NCBI GenBank assembly: GCA_023627715.1
Contig: JAMAHW010000010.1
Span: 496,001 to 560,000 of the forward strand
DNA: 64,000 nucleotides
From: Periconia sp. R9002
Lineage: Eukaryota; Ascomycota; Dothideomycetes; Pleosporales; Periconiaceae
Direction of reading: 5' to 3'
Below the pieces are notes generated by a model. That model had not been told where the DNA came from, searched no databases, and was given only the letters and a program-made list of their open reading frames with translations. Below are positions 33,773 through 44,089 of this stretch, piece after piece. The stretch's first letter is position 1. The number at the start of each line of letters is the position of its first letter. A program made the translations under genes and the position numbers.

Positions 33773-34458
33773 TTACTCCTCAGGGACTGCAATATTGTTA
33801 GCATGGAAATCTCGATTGCACGAACGGGTCAAACATACTCTCGATCTCGCCAGACTCGATGTCGTCGGAGACGTCCTTGGGGCTGCGGCCATCGACCTTG
33901 CAGCCAGTGCTGAAAGCAGTTCCCAAAATCTCCTTGACGGTACCCTTCAAGTCCTTGGCCATGGACTTGAAACGCATAGTGCGGGCAATGCTGATGATCT
34001 CATCTAGAGGAATGCTCTTGGTGTGCTTGATGTTCTTCTCCTTCTTGCGGTCACGGGGAGGCTCCTTGAGAGCCTTGATGACGAGCGACGAAGCGGAGGG
34101 GACGACGGAGACGGCAGCTTGACGGTTCTGGATGGTCAACTTGACAGTGACCCTCAAGCCCTTCCAGTCGCCAGTGGCCTTGGCGATATCTTCACCGACC
34201 TCTATAGGTTGTTAGTTTGCTGCTTTCGTCTTCTCGAAGCCCGTCTTTCAGGTGCTTCGCGCCGGGGCGACAGGCTGAGAACGTACTCTTGGGCGAGAGA
34301 CCAAGGGGACCAATCTTGGGAGCGAGAGCGGACGAGGCACCAACTTCACCACCGGTGGCACGGAGGTGGATGACCTTGACCTCGGAGGGATCGAATTTAG
34401 GAGCTGGACATGTTTAGCCTGGCTGCTGCAGCCCATCAGAGGGACGATACTCACGCAT
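33773..34458 (-). CDS. RPL12: ribosomal protein uL11 (RPL12)
   Basis: The protein has 165 aa, the exact family length, from four exons: 34458-34455 (only ATGC), 34403-34287, 34201-33839 and a 14-nt last exon 33786-33773. The spliced start is [20 protein letters not shown] and the end is SGEIEIPEE. The [20 protein letters not shown] block and the C-terminal rRNA-binding domain are intact. uL11 forms the base of the ribosomal stalk and contacts translation factors at the GTPase-associated centre. The tiny first and last exons mean that simple ORF calling misses both ends. Confidence 0.95.
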
Positions 34459-37400
34459 GGCTAGTGCGGGAGGTAGTCTGTCTCAACTGATATCTTTTGT
34501 GTGAAGAGAGGGAATGTTGAGGAAACTCCGCGACTGTGCTGAATCCTGGGATTGAGGAGTTTGAAGAAAAGTTTAGAGGTGTCGCCGGTGATATTGAACA
34601 GAGGGGCTTCGTGGGCTAAGCGAGACCTTGGCGCCCCTTCCCATTCTGCACTAGTGCCTGCATATGTAGATTCCGTGTACCCACTGTGCCACCCCCTTCT
34701 TCAATGTCTCAACACCAACGCCGGGAGCTTTCAATGCTATAGCTGATGCCATGACCTATAACCAATACAATGATAAAATTCGAGTCCTCAGCATTGAATC
34801 GATCACTCCAATGCAATCGGTGAGCTATACGAATGATATGTTTTCCAGATACAGAGCATGATGCAGAGACTACGTAATCTTCATGGCGCGATTGGCTCCA
34901 ACCTTCAGACCTACAAATACGAAACATCGCCTTCCAGTACATCGAATGTATTCGTTTGTTAGACTTTCACCAACCTAAACCCGGATTCCACATTCCCGCA
35001 TTCCTTCAAACACCACTTACCCCAATCAATTCTCATCGTCAACAACTCTATGACCTTACCAACATGTCCACACCTACAAACCTGATAATCCGTACCCAAA
35101 TTCCTGCACGGTGATCTTTTTCGAGCACGATTGCGACCACGTGGCTTGGTCTCGGGTCTCTCACTCTGAGCAATGCGCAGCTCGACCTGACGTGCCTTGC
35201 GACAGGCAGGAGGTTGTGAATTTAGGGTTTTCGAAGAGATGCCCAAAGTGTCTGTCTGCGGCTGAAGGGAACGAAGTCTCGACGAAAGAGAAGGAAGACA
35301 TCTCAAAAGATGGCGGTGAGAACCAGAACGTTCCGGTTTAAGAAGGGATTGGGGGAGACTAGAAGAGGGAAGACCAACTTTTTTCGAGCCCCTGTCAACA
35401 AAGACTTGGGATTGACCTTAATTCATCATCGAAATCGACTACTGACTGTCGAACGAGACTTTAATTGTCGGCGGTTTGAACTTCATGGCACGGGGCAACA
35501 CATCAAATGTTAACTGCGTTAGATGGCCACCAGAAAACATCAAGACAAGCCTGCCGCCAACTGTTATACGTTATTCCACTGCCTTCTCAACAATATCTTT
35601 CTAAGAACATTTTTCTATACTATATATGCATCTACAAATGACTTTCGCATTGACCATCGCGAGGCAATTACAGCTACATGCCACTAGGTAGTTGCAGTCG
35701 TACAGAAGGGTTCCTACACAACGCACCGGCCGGCTCACACACGGCTCGGTTAGCCCTATAAATACTAAAAACTTGGCGATAGTAACATGATACATCAATC
35801 CACTGAAGGTATTTGCCGAAGAGGATCAACCGGCAATTCGAAGGATTCCAGACCTTTTCGAGAACTTTGTATCGGACTTCTACCAAATGTACCATACAAT
35901 AAGAGACAAAACGAAGATTATCATGCTGATATGCAGCTTCATCCCTTACATACATTTTAAGAAGCGAATAAGACTCGATTCTGATATCTGAGCCCCGTCT
36001 TACTCGCATGGCGAGCGAGATTACCATCTACGGTCTGAGCGGTCGCGCTTCTACTGCTCGCCGTGAAGAACTTGTGGAAATCCTGGGCCAAGACGATTAG
36101 TTATATGTGGCGGGTGGTTGGTGGATTCATAAGCGCTGCACCATCTGTTATAGACTGTGCCTCGCACGTTGGCGATGCTCGTATTTGCGAAACGTTGTTT
36201 GCCTGTGGCGTGGGGGCCTTCGTATTGGAACCTTGGAATATATGGGTCTTAGAAGCAGAGGATTAGTTACGTCGCTGTTTTGTGGCCATTTAGGACGCGA
36301 TCAATCATCGCGAAAGGACAGCTCTCAATCGACGCTGGTATATCGGTACTTTCGCTTCGATACATGCACTAGATTCATGGGGCCATATGCAAAGAAACCA
36401 CCGAATGTTAAATCACGGTGTTCTTGAGTGACATATTTGTGATGTGGCTTGCATACGAGATTTGCGGGTCCTGGTGGCTTACGTGGGATCAGATATCTGT
36501 GCATTGGAGAGCCTTTGCTGTGATGATCCTTCAATCGCACTATAAACCATCTAAACATCCAAGTCCACTCGCTTTCCACTTTTGCGGGGACAATTCAGAT
36601 AGATGAAGTCACGGACTGGTGTCAACTATCTTGAGTGGATATTCGCCGTGTAAGAATTCGAAAACCCTGATTATGTCGCTCGCTGATTGCCTCATGGGAG
36701 AACGCGAACTATTCTCCGTGTTTGTAGAAATGTACCGGCGCCACGGGTCAGGTTCCCGAACGTGCAGGAGGATCAGATGCAAAGACAATATTACAATAGC
36801 AACGTATATGCTGCAGGTAGGAGTTCAACCACCACAGCAATGTCCACTGCCTAATGCACTGACCAAATCAATAAATCACTTGCTGACTGTGGCGTGACAT
36901 ACTAGCAGCCATAGTCTTCCCTCCAAATCAAAGATTAATAGAATTTTAGATACTTCGATGTGTATAGAACAAGTTCAAATCTAGGAATCGGTAGGACAAC
37001 AGGTTGAGAGCCCATTTCCCCAATACTGATATGCATTAATCCTGCAATGCAATCAAAAAAAGGCAGTGGATTGCTCGAATACTATTGTGTCCATGCAGGG
37101 TGTTTGAAGCTCGGCAAGTAGGCTTAGCCGGGTTCCTCTCATCCTACATTCTTGACTCTGATGCTTTACGAATTCTGCACTGTCCACTGATGGGACCACT
37201 GATCAGTGATAATCCCACATCCTGTGCATAGCATAATCATCTCGCATCGCCATAAGAAATGCTGACAGCATTTGTAAAATTCACGTGCACTGACTAGTTA
37301 CACTGCTGACGGATTACTGCCCAATGAAAGAGGACTTTTCACGAGAGTAGCACTCGCAACCAGTTTCCCGGAGCCTGGTTCTCGTCCGGAAGGTGGGCTA

Positions 37401-37679
37401 GATGTTGCACCCTGGAAAACATGCAGGGGCACAAACATATACGAGAGTGAACAGATGGCTTGGCGGTTTGGCATACCCATTGATGATCTCCAAGGAAATA
37501 GAGGCATATAAGATCTTAGGGTGTGCATTTTCTGGGGAGAAGCTCTCTGAGCAGAAATAGAGTATATAAGAATGATAATACTTTGGTTGTTATCGCTCGC
37601 TACCCTCCAATCCTTCGTTTAAAGCAGGCTACGTTCGTTTTTTTCAATTTGTCGCAAATCGTTAGCATACTCTGTAACC
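34459..37679. other. 3.2 kb gene-poor interval
   Basis: This is the longest stretch without a supported gene. It contains the RPL12 promoter, many short overlapping frames below 120 codons with no recognisable domain, and the tyrosinase promoter at its right end. A telobox-like TTTAGGGTTT lies at 35221-35230. I see no terminal repeats, transposase or RNA gene. It separates a housekeeping block from the putative metabolic group. Confidence 0.45.
37563..37570 (+). promoter_or_regulatory. TATA box of the tyrosinase gene
   Basis: TATATAAG lies 110 bp upstream of the start codon, a normal distance for a fungal core promoter. A second ATATAAG occurs at about 37506. Confidence 0.5.
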
Positions 37680-39678
37680 ATGGTTGTTCTTCCTTCTATT
37701 GCCGCTGTGGCAGCTATCTCAACGACTATGCTCTCTCTGGCATCCGCTTCGCCCGTCGGCATAGAAGACTCTATCAGAGCACGTCAGAACAGTTACTATG
37801 TTCTGCAGCCCTTGACAGACGGCGGAGTCCAACCTAGAATGAATATTAGGGACCTGGAACGCGATTCTGCCTACAAGGAAGTTTGGACTTTGTTCCTCCT
37901 GGCGGTGGAGAGATTAAAGGCAGTAGATCAGAAAAACAAAACCAGTTTCTACCAGGTCGCAGGTATGTTGTTAATCCCCTTCGCAATTCCTATGAAAGAC
38001 GACGTTCCTGGATCAGTTTCTCGCAAAGAATTCATCAATGAGCGGTGCTCAACAACCAAATCAAAGCCTCAAGACACAATCTCACTGTCGACTAGGTATA
38101 CATGGCAGACCCGTTGTTTCTTGGGATGGCTTACCTCCTTGGACCACCGGCCTCGAGGCTCAATTGGGATACTGTCCCCATGGGTAAGATTACTCAAGCA
38201 TCTGAAGACCCAGGCATTAGACTCAACTGAGAATTATAGTGGACAACTCTTTGCGATGTGGCACAGACCATACCTGATGCTATACGAGAAACTGATGCAT
38301 GATCAGGCTTTGAAGATTGTGGACGAGATTAAAGATGCTACAATAAAGGCCAAATGGCGCACAGCAGCATCAAAGCTCCGTCTACCTTATTGGGATTGGG
38401 CGCTGAAAGCCCCAGATGGCGAGCATTTGATGCCAACATCTATCGCAGATGAGACCATCTCAATCACTTTCCCTAACGGTACTACCAAGAGCATCGCCAA
38501 CCCTCTTTTCAAATACACCTTTCACCCACTTGTTCCTTCAGACTTTGCTCTCCCAGGCGAAGAGTTGTACTACCCTTATGACAAGTGGAAAAGCACTCTT
38601 CGCAACCCTACTCAGCCCGATAATGATATCAACGCAGTGAGCAATAAGACCGAGATGCATCTATGGTTTGACGAATCGAGAGACTCGTTGGCTAGGGGCG
38701 TCTACAGAGTCATGAGCCAGTGGCAAGGATGGGGCAACTTTTCGACTGCGGCGTACACGGATCCACGCAGCTCAACTCAGATTGGTGATATTGAAACCAA
38801 ACATGGCCCAGGACACACTCTTTTTGCCAATGGTCACATGAGCCCATCACAATATACGGCATTTGACCCAGTGTTCTGGCTCCACCACGCAAACGTCGAT
38901 CGCTACATTGCAATCTGGCAGGCCGTTTACCCTACTACATGGATGACTCGCGATGTACAGAACAACCAAAACACTTTCAGTTTTGACGCCAATTTACCAT
39001 CTGACGGAAACACTCCGCTAACACCGTTTCATTCCGATAGCAAGGGAGGCTTCTGGACGTCCAATACGGTGCGCGATATTACCAAGCTGGGATACACCTA
39101 CCCCGAACTTACAGGCAACCCATCCAATGACACTATTAAATCTCGCATCACAGCGAACTGGGGAAATACCCCTCCTTCACCATGGAGACTTGCAAAGCGC
39201 AATGAAGACGGCAAGAAGACCACTACCGAATATCTCGCCGTAGTCTCGCTCGTGCCTGGCTATATCGTCGAAGTCGGAGTGGGCAAGACAGAAACCACCC
39301 GCGCAGGTGCTTTCTCGACCAAATTTAGCCAGATCAAGAGCGCGATGACTGGTCTCATTGAATTGACTCCTGTCCTGGATGGGAAAGCAAAGAGCGGGTC
39401 GCTCGTGGGAGCCAATGAGGCAAGTGTTATCGAGTACTTGAAGAGTGAGCTTACATATGTTATCAAAAACGAGGTTAGTTTTCACATTTCCTTGGTCATG
39501 ATTATGACGAAGCTATTGAGACTAATTTTTTATCCAGAGTGGTCAAGAGGTCAAACCGGCGGAAGTGCCAAATCTTGTTATCACTGTTATCTCTCAGGTA
39601 CTGACCGTTCCCGAATCGGACACGGAGTTCCCTCAGATCGTTAGCGGAAAGGAACATCCTGAGGTTACTGGGCTGTAG
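37680..39678 (+). CDS. tyrosinase-family type-3 copper oxidase
   Basis: The protein has 581 aa from exons 37680-37962, 38096-38183, 38240-39473 and 39538-39678. Residues 1-23 look like a signal peptide. Copper A ligands are His97 (IHGRP), His123 (CPHGG) and His132 (MWHRPY), with Cys121 placed for the Cys-His thioether. Copper B ligands are His312, His316 (KHGPGH) and His340 (FWLHHANVDR). Glu309 corresponds to the water-keeper, but the residue after His312 is Gly rather than the Asn usual in tyrosinases, so diphenol or aminophenol oxidation may dominate. A C-terminal domain of about 180 residues follows and may shield the active site. Confidence 0.9.
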
Positions 39679-40483
39679 TACGTACGATTTAACTCCGTTT
39701 GTCTTTTCCGGCTGTCTTTTCCGGCCGTGGCATCAGCCCAACACAAATAAGGCGATGGTTTTACCTATTTCCTACCTGCCTATACTTTCTATATATATGG
39801 TATATTACATACCCCACCTTTTTTTCCGCTAGGTAGTTGAAACGAGAAGAGCAGATGACGACCTCGGAACTAGAGAGGTTCGTGTTAAATTAAGCTACAT
39901 GGGCGTTGTTTTGCAGGTGTGAGTTTCATCCAGATCCATCACAAGGCTACGCTGGAATATAATGCTAGAGATATAATAGCCGCGGTGAGGCAGAACCCCA
40001 CCTTTCTTGTCAATCGTGTCTAGCTTGTATTGTGTAGGGCGTGTGATGGGTCTACGACTGGCAAATATCTGCGATTAAGATAACTTAATGTGACTTTAGT
40101 GAACTTATACTGAAGTCTGAACCAGAACACTTCCTAACTAGCAATTTTCGAAATCGTGTCTTACCTGATAACGTTTGGTTCTGGGGCATCTTGCGTGCTA
40201 CTGATAGCGAGGGGAGCCCCGCACTTAAAACTACGGCTGCCCTCCCCTAACGAGAGCCTACCTCATGAAAATCCCTCTAGAATATCGAAAGCCAAATCAT
40301 AAAATACTTTTTCTTCTGTGAAGTTCATTTGAAAACATCATTCGATATTACAAGAGGAGACTGGGGTACACTACGGCGGCCCATAATTCAGAACAAGAAC
40401 ACAGGAGGCTTCAATCTTTACCTCAACACCCCCACGACCTGGGAGTCGCATCATCTCTCCGTCTGCTATAATTTTCAAGAAAA
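39679..40483. other. intergenic region between tyrosinase and reductase
   Basis: These 805 bases are non-coding and include a 13-bp tandem duplication at 39700-39725 and the reductase promoter. No supported frame is seen. Confidence 0.4.
39700..39725. repeat. 13-bp tandem duplication
   Basis: TGTCTTTTCCGGC occurs twice without a gap, 22 bp after the tyrosinase stop codon. Confidence 0.8.
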
Positions 40484-41544
40484 ATGTCTTCGACACCCCC
40501 AATCCCAAAGAAGATCCTCATTTTCGGCGCAACCGGTGTGATCGGAAAATACATCACTCAGGCCTTGATCGATAACAAATCCAAGTTCGAAAAAATCGGG
40601 ATTTTCACGTCGCAGAGCACAGTAGACAACAAGAAGGAAGAGATTGAAAAATTGAAAGGCGAAGGACTAAATGTCATTGTTGGAGACATCAAAAATGAGG
40701 AAGACGTTAGCAAGGCTTATGAGGGTAAGTGTGTGGAGAGGAATGGGTTTTGGCCCATTTTTCATTGACCATCAATGACCTAACTTATCTCATATCAGCT
40801 CACTAATAATTGATAGCGTATGATACCGTTGTGTCGGCACTAAGCCGCTCTACCATCACATTTCAAACGCAGCTCCTCGGTCTCGCTGAACGCTCCTCAA
40901 CCATCACCTCCTTCTGTCCCTCGGAATATGGCACTGACATTACTTACTCCCCGATTACTTCTCCGCACGAGAAACCGCACCAAGACAAATTGCATGTGCG
41001 TGCCTATATCAAATCATCAATTCATAAACTGCGTATCACGTACCTGGTCACGGGACCTTATTCAGATATGTACATGGGATTACCACTAGGTGAAGGTGGG
41101 AAAGCAGGAGGATTCAATGTGAAGGAGAAAAAGGCGATTCTACTAGGAAGTGGAGACGATGAGGTGAGCTTCACGACTATGGCAGATGTTGGGAAGTTGC
41201 TCGTTGCAGCTCTGACCACGCCCTTTGTTGCTTCGGATGCATCTTCTCCGAATGTACGTCTCCTTAAAGTTAACTCGTTCACCACAACCCCGCACCGAAT
41301 TCTCGCCGAGTTCGAGCAACAGACGGGTGGTGAGAAATGGAGCATACAGTATACCCCGCTGGACGAGCTTAAGAGCTACGAGAAGGAGGCTTGGGAGAAG
41401 GGAGACCCCCGCGCCACCGGGGTTACTTTGAGGAGGATATGGACCGAAGGTGGTACTTTGTATGAACAGAGGGATAATGTGAAGATTGGAGATCCAGAGA
41501 CCGAAGGTCTTGAGGAGCAGGTTCGCAAACTTGTGGGGAAATAG
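40484..41544 (+). CDS. NmrA/isoflavone-reductase-like NAD(P)-dependent enzyme
   Basis: The protein has 322 aa from exons 40484-40724 and 40817-41544. The Rossmann motif GATGVIGKYI starts at residue 15. The segment FCPSEYGTDI and the later catalytic-region lysine candidate (HQDKLHVRAYI) fit the PCBER/isoflavone-reductase branch of the atypical short-chain dehydrogenases, which includes fungal NmrA-like regulators. Presence of the lysine region favours an active reductase over a pure redox sensor. It lies between the copper oxidase and a PLP decarboxylase, so it may act on an aromatic metabolite; the substrate is not readable. Confidence 0.83.
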
Positions 41545-41996
41545 TGGCTTGGTAGGGATTCTTAGTTCTATCTACATAGCAGGTCGTGAACTTCAAGCGC
41601 GGATCAGACTCTCCATCGTATCATGGTCTTCGCGCTTTAAGTTTCTGTCGCTGACTGCTCTTGTGAAAACATCAAACCGGTATGTATAGTTGCTACTTTT
41701 TATTCGCTGTGCTCATACGTTTTCCTGAGAATTGCTTCGATGTGGTACTTAACTAGAACCTTTCGATACCATTGTCACTGTGATAGCTGTCGGAAAAAAA
41801 TTAGCGAGGCTGGTGATAACCTGAGTGTTGCAGCGTGGGCTGGGATAGACAAATTATTATTAAATTAGGCAACATGGATTGACAAGCACTTCCAACGAAG
41901 TTGATGTTGTTGTATTCTCATCAATGAAAGACCCCGAGTCCTTGCTGAGGCATTTTGATTCGTCGACTGCAGCTCCATAATTGAGGCCAAAAGTCG
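41545..41996. other. convergent 3' flanks
   Basis: The reductase and the decarboxylase converge across 452 bases. AT-rich untranslated-type sequence is all that is visible. Confidence 0.4.
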
Positions 41997-43496
41997 CTAT
42001 ATATTGATTACGTCTTCTAATACCTGCTTGATTATAGGCAAGTCTCTTTTGACATCGGCCTGCCAGTTTGACACGGCAAATCTGCACGCAGGCTTGCCTT
42101 CCCAAGCCGTTCCTGACAAGTATATCTTCTTAGAGTCCTTGATTTTGTTGACAAGCTCCTTGTTCACGACTTCATCCTTAGCTCTGAAAAGCACAATCAT
42201 GTAGATATTGATTATAGCAGTCTCTCTGGAATCGCCGACTTTTGCTAGCAACTCGTAGTGCTCGCTATCTTCAAGATATTCTGCAACCGCCCGAGACAAT
42301 TCGATCTGCCTCTCCAGCATGTCACGATATCCATCGCTTCCATATGCGGTCAAGCTTGCATATACGGGTAGTGCACGGAAGCGTCGTGAATTTTCCATTC
42401 CCATGTTGAGTGGAGAGGCAATTGTATCGGAAGCAGGGCCAGTGCTGAGGTAGGCGGCATTGGGATTTCCAAATACGCGAGGACCAATCTCGCGATGTTT
42501 CGAGAAGAAGAAGCCGCAATCGTAGGGTACATTGAGCAGTTTGTGACCATCTCCAGTAATAGAATCAGCGAGCTCGAGGCCTGCACTTGCGTCGATAATG
42601 GGCTGATGTGCTGGAGACGTGAGAACACGACCAAAGATTCCGAACGCGCCGTCGACATGAATCCATGCGCCGTACATGTCAGCTAGTTTACGGAGCTGCT
42701 GCATTTCTTCCAATCCCGAGGTGGCAAAGAGTCCCGTGTTGACTTCGGATGCCGAAATGGCAATGATGGACGCTAGTCCAGGCTTTTCGAGTAGTTTCTC
42801 AAGTCGCGGCATATCGAACTTGTGCGGTGTCTCTTTGAGACTGACATCTTTGACAGAAGTGCGCCCTAGGCCCAAGATGCTAGCTGCCTTGATAAGGGAA
42901 GAGTGAGGCACCGTAGACAGAATCTGAATCTCATCAATACTCGCGTTACGCATAGCTTTCACGATGCCCAGTTCGCCTATACTGTTCGTCATATCACTTT
43001 TATGTGCCGACGCTTCTGTGATAACATATTCTCGAGCACACGCAAGGCCAACGGTGTTACTGGATGTAGCGCCTGTAGTGAAAATCCGGTGAGGCCAGTG
43101 CGAAGAATCCAATTTCAAAAGCTCGCACAAAAGCGATAACGCAGCGTCTTCGATGTTGGTAGCAACTGTTTCCTTGGGTAAATGCACATGAACATTCTGA
43201 TCATATGCGGTTACCAAGTTGTCTGCAAGAGCCGCTGCTGGCGTGGTCCCCCCAATGACGAATCCGTAATAGTTGGGTGAGCGGGATGCGGAATTCAGAC
43301 CAGGTGCTATATCCTGTTGCAAATGGCGAATTGTTTCTTCCAAGCCGTGACCGGTGGAAGGTAGGTGCTGGAGGATAGATTTTCGTGCATGAGTCAACGC
43401 TTCATCGGCTGGTAGGACGGTTTGGGGGACAGGTTCTTCGTGAATGATTGCAATTGCTGCAGAGAGCCTCGAAATGATTTCAACATTTGAATGCAT
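41997..43496 (-). CDS. PLP-dependent group II decarboxylase
   Basis: The gene is an intronless frame of 499 aa, the normal size for the family (PF00282). The order is RSPNYYGFVIGGTTPAA, TTGATSSNTVGLACARE (cofactor phosphate region), AWIHVDGAFG (the Asp that contacts the pyridine nitrogen), and GDGHKLLNVPYDCG with the Schiff-base lysine Lys319. Members decarboxylate tyrosine, DOPA, tryptophan, glutamate or related acids. HVDGAFG and the LLNVPYDCG block place it in a fungal subgroup related to aromatic-L-amino-acid decarboxylases, but substrate specificity cannot be assigned. It is the third enzyme of a possible small metabolic group. Confidence 0.87.
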   Translation of the reverse strand: MHSNVEIISRLSAAIAIIHEEPVPQTVLPADEALTHARKSILQHLPSTGHGLEETIRHLQQDIAPGLNSASRSPNYYGFVIGGTTPAAALADNLVTAYDQNVHVHLPKETVATNIEDAALSLLCELLKLDSSHWPHRIFTTGATSSNTVGLACAREYVITEASAHKSDMTNSIGELGIVKAMRNASIDEIQILSTVPHSSLIKAASILGLGRTSVKDVSLKETPHKFDMPRLEKLLEKPGLASIIAISASEVNTGLFATSGLEEMQQLRKLADMYGAWIHVDGAFGIFGRVLTSPAHQPIIDASAGLELADSITGDGHKLLNVPYDCGFFFSKHREIGPRVFGNPNAAYLSTGPASDTIASPLNMGMENSRRFRALPVYASLTAYGSDGYRDMLERQIELSRAVAEYLEDSEHYELLAKVGDSRETAIINIYMIVLFRAKDEVVNKELVNKIKDSKKIYLSGTAWEGKPACRFAVSNWQADVKRDLPIIKQVLEDVINI

Positions 43497-44089
43497 AGTG
43501 CTAGTTTAGTTGTGATCGCTTTTGAATACATAAACTGATCTACCATCAGCTATTTATTTTGAAAGGAGAACCCGACGGATATTCAAGGATATGGTTGCGG
43601 TGACTGTGGATTGATGATAGCGTATCGGAAAGACTGCTATCTAATGACAACTAGGAAACCACCACGTACATATGTACACTGGAAACAGCGGATTACTTAT
43701 TTGTCAAATATCTAATCATAGCGTGCGATGAGATTGTCTGGCCGTTGCTGACCAGGATTCTTGGATCCAGCGCTGGGATACAGTGGCAGCGACACTTAGT
43801 ACGACAATCGCATTGGGATGATTAGTATCCCTCTCAGCTTGTACCGGTAGTAGTTTGCGAGGCGGTGAGTGGCGCCAGAATGACCAAAACATCACGTGCT
43901 AGCGCGGTCTTAGTCAGCAATTTTAACGCGCCCTAGAACGCGACAACTCAAACATCGCATACTCTAGGTACAGTGGAACCCCTCCTCTCTGAAATATCGC
44001 CACCAAATCACCCTCGACCTTCGCCAACGCGTGAATTATGACCTTATAGATGCCAATGAGGACACAAATCACGGAAAGGCATCGTTCTA
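43497..44089. promoter_or_regulatory. divergent intergenic region, decarboxylase / RecQ
   Basis: These 593 bases lie between divergent starts and carry both promoters. No specific element is supported. Confidence 0.4.

Noticed and set aside
35221..35230. Telobox TTTAGGGTTT as a ribosomal-protein or snoRNA promoter element
   Set aside because: It is about 760 bp upstream of RPL12 with no RNA gene visible beside it. Similar CCCTAA words occur at several unrelated places in the window.
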